DNA of 64,000 nucleotides from Cellvibrionaceae bacterium (GTDB lineage: Bacteria; Pseudomonadota; Gammaproteobacteria; Pseudomonadales; Cellvibrionaceae): NCBI GenBank assembly GCA_021151695.1, contig JAGKWU010000006.1:163591-227590 (forward strand), in the 5' to 3' direction. The notes beneath the pieces were generated by a model. That model searched no databases. It was not told where the DNA came from and saw nothing but the letters and a program-made list of their open reading frames with translations. This document shows positions 1 to 7,689 of this stretch, piece by piece. The first letter of the stretch is position 1; the number at the start of each line of letters is the position of its first letter. The translations under genes were made by a program, and so were the position numbers.

Positions 1-689
1 CTCGCCATCGCATTGCTTACCGAAGCAGCCACATTAGAGGCTGCTGCTTTACTTGTCGCACTATCGGATACAGCCGAACTCATGGCAACGGACTTACCTG
101 AAACTGTCGCAACCGCGCTGCTACTGACTGAACTCGCTGATGCAGCTGCCGCCACCGCTGAGGCACTCGCAGCTGCTTGCATGCGCGCGATTTCTTCCGG
201 TGATATCACAACCGGTGAAATATTGGGCGATGGCACCAGATAACGAGCTTCTTCCTGCTTATCTGCGCGGTTGTCAAAAAACCACACAGAGATCAGCCAG
301 AGCCCAACCAAAAACGCCACAATAATCGCCAAAAATTGCCAGGCACCTCTCTGCCCCGACTCACCCGATTTTTTTGTCGGTTGCGCAGTCTGGGCAAGGG
401 GCACATCTGGTTCTTTTTCTTCACCCAGCAAAGCTTCGTAAGCAGCCAATACACCGGGGACATCCAGCTTTAACAAACTTGCATAAGCGCGAATATAACC
501 ACGTGCAAAGGTGTCGGATATCAATCGACCGTAATCATCTGCCTCCAATGCAGCCACTTTGGAAACAGTCATATACAATTCTTTGGCAACTTGTTCGCGG
601 CTTAAACCTGCGCGCTGGCGCCCTGCCAGTAACAATTTACCCGGCGTTACTGGCTCATCCTGTGCTTGGGATTCATCGACATCAACCAT
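1..689 (-). CDS. rodZ: Cytoskeleton protein RodZ, N-terminal part (runs off the window)
   Basis: RodZ is a bitopic inner-membrane protein that links MreB filaments to the cell-wall elongation machinery and helps set rod shape. I read this partial gene directly from the minus strand. It opens MVDVDESQAQDEPVTPG and then carries a Cro/C1-type helix-turn-helix (LSREQVAKELYMTVSKVAAL) in roughly residues 20-85. A charged linker follows, then one membrane segment (WQFLAIIVAFLVGLWLISVW) near residues 118-137. The rest is a low-complexity periplasmic stretch rich in Ala, Ser and Val. The C-terminal RodZ domain lies beyond base 1. The start is 7 bases after the pilF stop, so the two are probably co-transcribed, and ndk-rlmN-pilF-rodZ is the usual gammaproteobacterial order. 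Confidence 0.88.
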   Translation of the reverse strand, partial: MVDVDESQAQDEPVTPGKLLLAGRQRAGLSREQVAKELYMTVSKVAALEADDYGRLISDTFARGYIRAYASLLKLDVPGVLAAYEALLGEEKEPDVPLAQTAQPTKKSGESGQRGAWQFLAIIVAFLVGLWLISVWFFDNRADKQEEARYLVPSPNISPVVISPEEIARMQAAASASAVAAAASASSVSSSAVATVSGKSVAMSSAVSDSATSKAAASNVAASVSNAMA

Positions 690-696
690 CTGAACC

Positions 697-1482
697 TCAA
701 TTTGCAATCTTTTGCTTGTACTCCAGATACTCTTTGGAATACGGGAAACTATTTTTAAGTATTAACGCCAGGCTCGATTCTTTATCGCGGTTGCCGAACA
801 CGCGTTCAAGCCGGATACCGAGCAATAAACTGCGCGGCGAACGTTGGCCAACGGCGTCGTAGGCATCCAGATACCGCTTGGCATCGGCGAACTCTTGTTT
901 CTGGAAAAAGAGATCCGCCAGCTCGATCATGGCATCGCCATTATTGCGATCAAGCACTACCGCATGCTGGAATGCGGCCTGCGCGCGCTCATTGTTACCA
1001 AGTTTGAGTGCCGCGCGCCCCACATTAGTCAATGCTTGCGAACGCCTGGGATACGCAAGATCAGCCGCTGCCAATTCAAACTCGCTTAATGCCTCTGTGT
1101 AGCGCCTTTGGCCAAACAGAAACACACCATAGTTGTTGTGCGCCAGCGTGTATTTCTTGTCACGCTTGATCGCCAGCTTAAATTGCTCTTCCGCCAATGT
1201 AGGCTCACCTTCCAGCTGGTAGAGCATCGCCATAGCGTTAGTTGCAGCGGCAGAATTTTTGTCAATTTCGAAGGCTTTGGTTAAATGGAGGCGAGCCGAC
1301 TCACGGTTGCCATTCTCCACATACCCCATAGCCATCTGCACATGCAAATCCAGGGATTTGTTTTTATCGACAGCTTTTTTTAGCTTGCCATCAGTATTTT
1401 CCGTTACGCACCCAACCAATAAACCAAACAAGATAACTGCACAAAAACTTTTCAGAGTTAGCAACAACTTATTATTTTGCAT
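697..1482 (-). CDS. pilF: Type IV pilus biogenesis/stability lipoprotein PilF (PilW)
   Basis: PilF/PilW is the outer-membrane pilotin that carries the PilQ secretin to the outer membrane and allows it to multimerise, so it is needed for type IV pili. The 261-residue product has a lipoprotein signal peptide with lipobox LVGC and the lipidated cysteine at residue 25. TPR helices follow from about residue 45 to 250 (for example NNYGVFLFGQRRYTEALSEF). The length matches the family. The ATG is preceded by GGAG. It lies between rlmN and rodZ, the conserved order. No other pilus gene is in the window, so this is the usual isolated pilotin locus. Confidence 0.92.
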   Translation of the reverse strand: MQNNKLLLTLKSFCAVILFGLLVGCVTENTDGKLKKAVDKNKSLDLHVQMAMGYVENGNRESARLHLTKAFEIDKNSAAATNAMAMLYQLEGEPTLAEEQFKLAIKRDKKYTLAHNNYGVFLFGQRRYTEALSEFELAAADLAYPRRSQALTNVGRAALKLGNNERAQAAFQHAVVLDRNNGDAMIELADLFFQKQEFADAKRYLDAYDAVGQRSPRSLLLGIRLERVFGNRDKESSLALILKNSFPYSKEYLEYKQKIAN

Positions 1483-1530
1483 TTGTTACTCCATCAATCA
1501 TTAATGCTTGAATGTTTATTGGCTCGTCTT

Positions 1531-2724
1531 TTACTGACCAATAATACGTATGGGCTGTGCAGCCTCTTCAAAACGCGCGCGATGACGTTCGCTGCGTTTG
1601 GTAATATCGTTGACGCTGCCGGCCAATTGGCCACAAGCCGCATCAATATCATCGCCACGGGTAGTTCTTACCGTGGTGATATAACCCGCTTCCATTAAGA
1701 TATCCTGGAACTTGCGCAGCGCGTTGTTGCTTACACGCTTGTAGTTGGAAAGATTGAATGGATTAAACGGAATCAAATTAATTTTTACCGGCACATCGCG
1801 CAGCAACTCTGCCAGTTCATGGGCGTGATGCGGGCGATCATTCACGTGATCAATCAGCGTGTATTCGATGGTAATTTTGCGATGGGTATCTGGCATAGCT
1901 TCGATATAACGTTTGGCCGAATCCAGCAGCATCGCAATAGGATATTTGCGATTGATAGGCACCAGCTCGTTACGCAATTCATCGTTAGGTGCGTGCAGTG
2001 AAATCGCGAGGCACGCATCGGTGAATTGGCTGAGACGATCAAGCTGTGGCACTACGCCTGAAGTACTCAGGGTAACGCGGCGCTTGGAAATACCGTAGGC
2101 GTTGTCGTGCATCATGAGATTCATGGAATCGACAACGTTATCGAAATTGAGCAGCGGCTCGCCCATACCCATCATCACCACATTGGTGACCATGCGCGGG
2201 CCATTGGGCTGCAACTGACCAAAGGATTTTGCCGCAATCCACACCTGGCCGATAATTTCAGCCGCCGTCAAATCGCGATTAAAACCCTGCTTGCCAGTCG
2301 CACAGAAACTGCAATCCAGCGAGCAACCCACTTGCGATGACACACACAAAGTACCGCGATCACCATCGGGGATATACACAGTTTCAATAACGTTATTGCC
2401 GCTGACTTTGATCAGGAATTTCCGCGTGCCGTCAGCAGAGTCAAATTGCTGGGCAACTTCGGGGGCGCGCACTTCGGCAATCTTTTTCAGCTTTGCGCGC
2501 AGATCTTTGCTGACGTTGGTCATATCGTCGAAATTGTCCGCACCCATCTGGTGAATCCACTTCATCACCTGGATAGCGCGGAATTTTTTCTCGCCGATAG
2601 ATTCAAAAAACGCGACCAATTTGGCCTCGGGCATTCCGAGGAGGTTGACCTTGGCCGAGCCAGTGTCTTCAACCGCGTTGGCACTCGTGGTGTCGTCCGT
2701 GATTGGATTGATTTGCTCGACCAT
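1531..2724 (-). CDS. rlmN: Dual-specificity 23S rRNA (A2503-C2) / tRNA (A37-C2) methyltransferase RlmN
   Basis: RlmN is a radical-SAM enzyme that methylates C2 of A2503 in 23S rRNA and of A37 in some tRNAs, which affects translational accuracy. The 397-residue product has the CxxxCxxC [4Fe-4S] motif (CSLDCSFC, Cys134/138/141). The glycine-rich MVTNVVMMGMGEPL segment binds SAM. A C-terminal Cys in DDIDAACGQLAG is at the position of the conserved catalytic cysteine. An N-terminal acidic extension of about 25 residues precedes the conserved start. The gene is immediately downstream of ndk (28 bases) and upstream of pilF. Confidence 0.96.
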   Translation of the reverse strand: MVEQINPITDDTTSANAVEDTGSAKVNLLGMPEAKLVAFFESIGEKKFRAIQVMKWIHQMGADNFDDMTNVSKDLRAKLKKIAEVRAPEVAQQFDSADGTRKFLIKVSGNNVIETVYIPDGDRGTLCVSSQVGCSLDCSFCATGKQGFNRDLTAAEIIGQVWIAAKSFGQLQPNGPRMVTNVVMMGMGEPLLNFDNVVDSMNLMMHDNAYGISKRRVTLSTSGVVPQLDRLSQFTDACLAISLHAPNDELRNELVPINRKYPIAMLLDSAKRYIEAMPDTHRKITIEYTLIDHVNDRPHHAHELAELLRDVPVKINLIPFNPFNLSNYKRVSNNALRKFQDILMEAGYITTVRTTRGDDIDAACGQLAGSVNDITKRSERHRARFEEAAQPIRIIGQ

Positions 2725-2752
2725 GGTAATACCTGACTGCTACTGCTAAAAA

Positions 2753-3178
2753 TTAACGAATGATGATGTCGCTGGACGCGAAGAAATAAGCAATTTCGCG
2801 AGCGGCTGAGGTGGGTGAATCAGAACCATGTACGCAGTTGCGATCAACAGCTTCGGCGAAATCAGCACGGATGGTGCCAGGAGCGGCGTTGGCCGGGTTG
2901 GTAGCGCCCATCAGTTCGCGGTTCAGGGCAATGGCGTTTTCGCCAGACAGCACTTGTACTACGACAGGACCGGACACCATAAAATCCACCAGCCCCTGGA
3001 AGAAAGGACGCTCTTTGTGCTCGGCGTAAAATCCTTCAGCCTGGGCGCGGCTCAATTGCACCATGCGTTGGGCGGCAATGGAAAGCCCGGCTTTCTCAAA
3101 ACGGCTAACGATTTCACCAATAAGGTTTTTGCTCACAGCATCTGGTTTGATGATGGATAAGGTTTGTTCGACTGACAT
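2753..3178 (-). CDS. ndk: Nucleoside diphosphate kinase
   Basis: Ndk moves the gamma phosphate of ATP onto other nucleoside diphosphates through a phosphohistidine, balancing NTP and dNTP pools in the cytosol. At 141 residues it has the usual length. The active-site signature NCVHGSDSPTSA places the phosphorylated histidine at His117, and the N-terminal EQTLSIIKPDAV nucleotide-binding strand is intact. It heads the ndk-rlmN-pilF-rodZ run. A perfect -10-like TATAAT lies within a palindrome at 3247-3269 upstream, with no convincing -35. Confidence 0.97.
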   Translation of the reverse strand: MSVEQTLSIIKPDAVSKNLIGEIVSRFEKAGLSIAAQRMVQLSRAQAEGFYAEHKERPFFQGLVDFMVSGPVVVQVLSGENAIALNRELMGATNPANAAPGTIRADFAEAVDRNCVHGSDSPTSAAREIAYFFASSDIIIR

Positions 3179-3246
3179 GGAAGCTCCAACGGTATCTCAA
3201 TATTCGATCAGGGCGGGATTTGTGCAATAAACACCCTATAAATGCA

Positions 3247-3269
3247 AAACCCGCGGATTATACGCGGGT
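3247..3269. repeat. Perfect inverted repeat between sufE and ndk (terminator stem and/or ndk promoter region)
   Basis: The sequence aacccgcg-gattata-cgcgggtt forms an 8-bp GC-rich stem. On the minus strand it is followed by GGGTTTTGC, so it could be a weak terminator for the upstream sufE. The same bases contain TATAAT on the minus strand (3257-3262), about 80 bases before the ndk start, so it may instead form part of the ndk promoter. The sequence alone does not decide between the two. Confidence 0.45.
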
Positions 3270-3314
3270 TGACGGCGTTTTTATACGCGTGGAAATGCGA
3301 AAAGTTACAGAAAA

Positions 3315-3734
3315 TTAAAGGCTTGCGGCAGTATCCTGAATCCGTTTCACCATTGCCTTAAGACCGTTTCCACGAGTGGAGCTCAGGTGCTGCATCAGGT
3401 CCAGGCGGGCAAAATAGGCCTCTATATCCACCGCACCTATCTCTGACGGTGTCTTGCCGTTGTAGGCCGCGAGCACCACACCGAGCAGGCCTTTCACGAT
3501 AAAAGCATCGCTATCTGCCTGAAAATACAGATGGTTATCGTGCAGCTCATGCACCAACCATACCTTGCTCTGGCAGCCGCGGACTATGTATTCGTCGGTA
3601 TGCAGCTCATCTGCCAGGGGCGACAGCTCCTTACCCAGGTCGATAATGTACTTGTACCTGTCTTCCCAGGAATCGAAGAAGCTGAGGGTATCTATGATGT
3701 CATCGGCAGTAACATCTATGCCAAATTGGGTCAT
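3315..3734 (-). CDS. sufE: Sulfur acceptor protein SufE
   Basis: SufE takes persulfide sulfur from the cysteine desulfurase SufS and passes it to the SufBCD scaffold. The product is 139 residues from the ATG at 3734. A GTG four codons earlier (3746) is possible but poorly placed. The sulfur-accepting cysteine is in the conserved loop EYIVRGCQSKVWL. The partner sufS is in the operon ending at 5323, separated by one gene, so sufE may be the last member of that transcript or have its own promoter in the 77-base gap. Confidence 0.93.
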   Translation of the reverse strand: MTQFGIDVTADDIIDTLSFFDSWEDRYKYIIDLGKELSPLADELHTDEYIVRGCQSKVWLVHELHDNHLYFQADSDAFIVKGLLGVVLAAYNGKTPSEIGAVDIEAYFARLDLMQHLSSTRGNGLKAMVKRIQDTAASL

Positions 3735-3811
3735 GCGGGTGTCCACTCAAAACAAAGCCGGCATTATGACCTTGAGACCCGTAAAAGACCAAGAATTCTG
3801 CAATATCTTAC

Positions 3812-5215
3812 TTATCTCCAACTATTTGCCGAATCCAGACGTAGCTCCAGACGGTTATTGGCCAACGCTGCCGTATTCCAATCACGGGGAGAACTTGCCT
3901 GACGATCAGGATAAGGATAATTCCCCGGCGCCACTCGCATTTGCAGGCTAATAGCAGCCTTTTCTGCCGGACTTAATCCAGCCAGCACCGCCTCAATATC
4001 TGCCACATAGTGTTTAGCAAGCTGCTCCAAACCATAAATTTCGTTGGCAAACAGGCAATTGGCCATAGTTGCGCCGGGTACTGGCAGCTGGGGTTGGCCG
4101 GCAGTATCTATGGCCAGACAAAAATTACCCGCGTAAGCAACAACAGTTACCGTGCCGCGAAAACCGTTGGCAATAATCCGGCTCAACAATTCCTGCAGGC
4201 GAATAGCGACCTTGGGGTCCATATTGTTCTGATTAAAAGGAATTGTAGCCGTCTGGTTAAAAGCCCAGGCGAGATCGGCCAGATAATCCGAGGTCGCCGC
4301 CTGCTGTACTGGCGGCGCCGGCGCTGCAACTGGAGCCTCCGCAGCCACTGGTGTTGTTTTGGCGGCGAGAGAAGATTGACGCAGCCCCACAAGCTGCTGC
4401 GCCAACTCGCCTTGCTGATGTTGGGACTGGACAACCATATCGCTGAATTTGCCGGCGTAAAACAGAATCATCCCTATAGTCACCAACAGCAAAATCACCG
4501 CCAGGAAACTCCATCCGCTCCCCTTGGGCTCAGATTGCCGGGCTACAACTACCTCTGGCTCCGCCGGGCGAGTGGATACAACATCCAGCAACTCCTGCTT
4601 GATGCTGTGATGAAGCCCTTTCAATTCCCGCACTACCCGCGCCGTGATAAAGCGGCGACTATCTTCCAACGTGTGCTCAAGATGGCTCAACCGCAGCTCC
4701 AGATTGCGCGCCTGTTCAACACTGGCGGGACTGGGCGCGCGCCTGTCCATTTGCGGCATCTGGGGTTCAACCACACTTGCTGCTGGTGTCGGCAACTTCT
4801 CTTTTGCCGGGGCGGAAACAGGTTCTGGCAGTATCTCCTGGGGATAGATATGAATAGTTTCCAGTACCTTGGAGAGATCTGCTGAATTGATAGTGTCCTT
4901 ACTCACCACATCCAACGCACCCAAGGCGCGGGCTTGCCCCGTGTAGACATCACCACTTTTGGAGGTATACATGATCACGGGAATCATGGCTGTTTCAGGG
5001 TGGGACTTGATGATTTGCAGCGCGCGAAAACCGTCCATACCCGGCATCAGGTGATCCATAAAAATCACATCCGGCTCGTTGGTGGCGAGATAGCGCAACG
5101 CCGCTTCGCCGGAATCCATCACATCGATATGAAGGCCGTAGGGGCGAAGCATTTTTTTGAGGCGGTATTGGGCCGTGCTGGAATCGTCGACAATCAGGGC
5201 GCGTTTCGCTGGCAT
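3812..5215 (-). CDS. Membrane-anchored response-regulator-like protein with unknown C-terminal periplasmic domain
   Basis: The first 120 residues of this 467-residue protein are a complete receiver domain: acidic pair D10/D11, phosphoacceptor D54 in FMDHLMPGMDG, T84 and K106. A proline-rich linker and a predicted coiled coil (about 165-212) lead to one transmembrane helix (WSFLAVILLLVTIGMILFYAG, about 235-255). A second Ala/Pro-rich linker ends in an unidentified domain (about 310-467) that closes with LANNRLELRL, faintly like the end of OmpA-type domains. A cytoplasmic REC fused through a helix to a periplasmic domain is unusual, since receivers normally have cytosolic outputs. It lies between sufT (107 bases) and sufE (77 bases). 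Function unknown; a link to iron-sulfur assembly rests on position only. Confidence 0.85.
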   Translation of the reverse strand: MPAKRALIVDDSSTAQYRLKKMLRPYGLHIDVMDSGEAALRYLATNEPDVIFMDHLMPGMDGFRALQIIKSHPETAMIPVIMYTSKSGDVYTGQARALGALDVVSKDTINSADLSKVLETIHIYPQEILPEPVSAPAKEKLPTPAASVVEPQMPQMDRRAPSPASVEQARNLELRLSHLEHTLEDSRRFITARVVRELKGLHHSIKQELLDVVSTRPAEPEVVVARQSEPKGSGWSFLAVILLLVTIGMILFYAGKFSDMVVQSQHQQGELAQQLVGLRQSSLAAKTTPVAAEAPVAAPAPPVQQAATSDYLADLAWAFNQTATIPFNQNNMDPKVAIRLQELLSRIIANGFRGTVTVVAYAGNFCLAIDTAGQPQLPVPGATMANCLFANEIYGLEQLAKHYVADIEAVLAGLSPAEKAAISLQMRVAPGNYPYPDRQASSPRDWNTAALANNRLELRLDSANSWR

Positions 5216-5322
5216 GACAGATTATCCTTATTAATCATTATGCCGGCAGATTAGCAGAATTGAATTGGATAAAACCTAACCAATTCACAGAGGCGCAACG
5301 GCGCCTCAATACATGCGGAGAT

Positions 5323-5859
5323 TTAGAAGAACATGCCTGTTTCGAGTTGGGCTTCTTCGCTCATCATATGACGCGCCCATGGCGGATCGAACACCAATTC
5401 AACTTTAACGGATTTGACATTAGGGACTTTGCGCACGCGATATTCCACATCGCCCACCAGCACCGGCCCCATACCGCAGGCAGGTGCAGTCAGGGTCATT
5501 TTGATGGTGACTTGTTTGCTTGCCTGATCCACAGCCACGCCGTAGATCAAACCGAGATTAACGAGATCAACGGGAATTTCCGGATCAAATACTGTGCCCA
5601 ATGCCTGCCAGACTTGCGCTTCAAGAATCTGGTCGTCTTTGGGCTCAGGGAAGCTGATAGTTTCAGATTCCAAACCCAACTTGTGCGCATCAGTGCCATC
5701 CACGCGCACCATTTGGCCGTGGTAAGTCACTGTATAGTTACCACCCAGCGCTTGGGTAATAGTAACGAATGTATCCTGGGGAATGGTAAGCGGCGTACCA
5801 TCAGGTACCCGGCGCGCGGGGCAATCTTCCAGCGCTACGACCATGCGTCTTTCAGACAT
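5323..5859 (-). CDS. sufT: Putative iron-sulfur cluster assembly protein SufT (DUF59/MIP18 family)
   Basis: SufT proteins have an MIP18/DUF59 domain and are implicated in maturation of Fe-S proteins, especially under high demand. The product is 178 residues from the ATG at 5859; a TTG 21 bases upstream has no ribosome-binding site. The DUF59 core is recognisable in VFDPEIPVDLVNLGLIYGV followed by MTLTAPACGMGP, with the family's invariant cysteine in PACGMGP, and FDPPWARHMM near the C-terminus. It follows sufA in the operon, but a roughly 210-base gap carrying an inverted-repeat element separates them. Confidence 0.9.
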   Translation of the reverse strand: MSERRMVVALEDCPARRVPDGTPLTIPQDTFVTITQALGGNYTVTYHGQMVRVDGTDAHKLGLESETISFPEPKDDQILEAQVWQALGTVFDPEIPVDLVNLGLIYGVAVDQASKQVTIKMTLTAPACGMGPVLVGDVEYRVRKVPNVKSVKVELVFDPPWARHMMSEEAQLETGMFF

Positions 5860-5907
5860 AGATTTCTCAAAACTAAACAAATTAATTGGATCACCGCAGA
5901 CTCGCCA

Positions 5908-6064
5908 ATTGCAGGTCGGTCAATACTTGGGCGACCGTCGGAGGCATGGACGACCCACATGGATGTGGGAAGTGTCTCGACGTGTAGGAACACAAAGAGA
6001 CCCAACGTCGAGCTTACAGGGATGTACTTGCAGCGTGTCGACCAAGTATTGACCGACCTGCAAT
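5908..6064. mobile_element. MITE-like element with long terminal inverted repeats
   Basis: Terminal arms at 5908-5930 and 6042-6064 are 23-bp perfect inverted repeats (attgcaggtcggtcaatact and on). After one mismatch the pairing continues for four more bases inwards. Inside are two smaller palindromes: cccacat-gg-atgtggg at 5954-5969, and ctcgacgt (5976-5983) with acgtcgag (6005-6012). There is no ORF. The 157-base size, nested stems and position between two operon genes fit a non-autonomous miniature element or large REP-type repeat. Target-site duplications are not obvious. It could fold strongly in the sufA-sufT mRNA. Confidence 0.7.
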
Positions 6065-6087
6065 CCGCACTAACCTAGCAGCCCGTA

Positions 6088-6450
6088 TTAATTGGCAACG
6101 CTAAAACTCTCACCACAACCGCAATAATCTTTTACGCGCGGGTTGTTAAACTTAAGCTGGCGATTTACACCTTCTGTTACATAGTCAATTTCAGTTCCAC
6201 TCACCACCGGCAGCGCCGCTGGATCAATCAAAAACTGAACGTCGTTTTCCAGCGCCAGCTGCAGATCATCCGCCTTGCCTTCATCAACCAAATCGACAAC
6301 ATACATCCAGCCGGTGCAACCACTTTGCTTGACGCTCAGGCGCACCGCTTTAGCCGTTTGATGATTGCCCAGCTGACGACGAAAATGCGCTACCGCCGAC
6401 GGGGTTACCGAAACAGATTCTTGTTGGGGATTAAAGGTTTCAACACTCAT
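6088..6450 (-). CDS. sufA: HesB/IscA-family A-type iron-sulfur carrier
   Basis: A-type carriers accept Fe-S clusters from a scaffold and deliver them to apo-proteins. The 120-residue product has the three cluster ligands of the family: Cys45 in QSGCTGWMY and Cys110/Cys112 in DYCGCGESF. The start at 6450 is chosen because GGAGG lies 5 bases upstream; an in-frame ATG at 6462 would overlap the sufS stop and precede that site. It directly follows sufS. Assigned as SufA by operon position; ErpA or IscA would look similar. Confidence 0.9.
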   Translation of the reverse strand: MSVETFNPQQESVSVTPSAVAHFRRQLGNHQTAKAVRLSVKQSGCTGWMYVVDLVDEGKADDLQLALENDVQFLIDPAALPVVSGTEIDYVTEGVNRQLKFNNPRVKDYCGCGESFSVAN

Positions 6451-6461
6451 TACAACCTCCA

Positions 6462-7688
6462 TTACAGCAAAAACATTTTTGCTTTTTCGAGCGCCGCAAA
6501 CAGGCGATCGACTTCGTCAAAGGTGTTATAAAAACTAAAACTGGCGCGCACAGTGCCAGGGATGCAAAACTGATCCATGATCGGCTGGGCGCAGTGATTA
6601 CCCGTGCGCACGGCAATACCCTGCTTATCCAATAAGACACCTACATCCGCCGGATGTGCGCCTTCAAGGATAAAACTCATCACGCTGGTTTTGTTGGCGG
6701 AGGTACCAACCAATTTGATACCTGGCGTTGCGCAGGCTTTTTCTTCGGCGTAAGCCAACAGTGCCTGCTCGTGAGCGGCAGCTGCATTGCGGTCAATACT
6801 ATTAAGGTAATCAATAGCAGCACCAAAACCTATGGCTCCGGCGATATCCGGTGTACCAGCTTCAAATTTGTACGGAAGCTGATTGAAAGTAGTGCCCGCA
6901 AAACTCACCGTTTCGATCATCTCACCACCACCTTGATAAGGTGGCATGGCTTCCAATAGTTCGCGCTTGCCGTAAAGCACGCCCAAACCTGTAGGACCAA
7001 AAAGCTTGTGGGCAGAGAAAGCGTAAAAATCGCAGTCCAATGCCTGCACATCCACCGACCAATGGCTCACGGCCTGCGCGCCATCCACCGTCACTTTTGC
7101 ACCCGCGCCATGGGCGAGCGCAATAATTTTTTCGATGGGATTAATAGTGCCCAGCGCATTGGATACGTGGCCGACGGAAACCATTTTCACGTGACTATCC
7201 AACATGGCCTCGAAGGCCACCAAATCAATAGTGCCTGTCGCATCTACAGGAATTGGCTCGACACTCGCACCTGTCGCCGCAGCAATTAATTGCCAGGGTA
7301 CAATATTGGAGTGGTGCTCCATCGCAGAAACCAGAATGCGATCTCCGATAGATAAATTAGCGCGCCCCCAGCAGTTGGCCACGAGATTAATACTCTCGGT
7401 AGTACCGCGAGTCCATATAATTTGCTTTGCATCTGGAGCGTTTAAAAACGCCGCCACTTTGCTGCGCGCCGCTTCAAATTTTACCGTCGCGCGATCCGCC
7501 AACGCATGTGCACCGCGATGCACATTGCTGTTGTCGTTGCGATAATAATCGCTGATAGCATCAATCACTGCGTTGGGCTTTTGCGTAGTAGCGGCGCTAT
7601 CGAGATACACCAGTGGCTGCCCATTTACTTGCTGATGCAGTATGGGAAAGTCGGCACGAATCTTTTCAACATCAAACACGGCAGTCAT
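6462..7688 (-). CDS. sufS: Cysteine desulfurase SufS (class II)
   Basis: SufS is a PLP enzyme that removes sulfur from L-cysteine and holds it as a persulfide for SufE. The 408-residue product from ATG 7688 has the PLP lysine K228 in FSAHKLFGPTG and the catalytic Cys366 in RTGNHCAQP, the class II arrangement. An upstream extension of the reading frame overlaps sufD and was rejected, because MTAVFDVEKIRADFP aligns with the family start. It begins one base after the sufD stop, so translation is probably coupled. Its partner sufE is about 2.7 kb downstream. Confidence 0.96.
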   Translation of the reverse strand: MTAVFDVEKIRADFPILHQQVNGQPLVYLDSAATTQKPNAVIDAISDYYRNDNSNVHRGAHALADRATVKFEAARSKVAAFLNAPDAKQIIWTRGTTESINLVANCWGRANLSIGDRILVSAMEHHSNIVPWQLIAAATGASVEPIPVDATGTIDLVAFEAMLDSHVKMVSVGHVSNALGTINPIEKIIALAHGAGAKVTVDGAQAVSHWSVDVQALDCDFYAFSAHKLFGPTGLGVLYGKRELLEAMPPYQGGGEMIETVSFAGTTFNQLPYKFEAGTPDIAGAIGFGAAIDYLNSIDRNAAAAHEQALLAYAEEKACATPGIKLVGTSANKTSVMSFILEGAHPADVGVLLDKQGIAVRTGNHCAQPIMDQFCIPGTVRASFSFYNTFDEVDRLFAALEKAKMFLL

Positions 7689-7689
7689 T

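Noticed and set aside
4010..4885. 291-codon open frame on the plus strand
   Set aside because: It is the antisense of the receiver-domain gene. Its product is rich in Arg, Cys and His, has no ribosome-binding site and matches no family.
5260..6078. 272-codon open frame on the plus strand
   Set aside because: It is antisense to sufT and also runs through the inverted-repeat element; composition is not protein-like.
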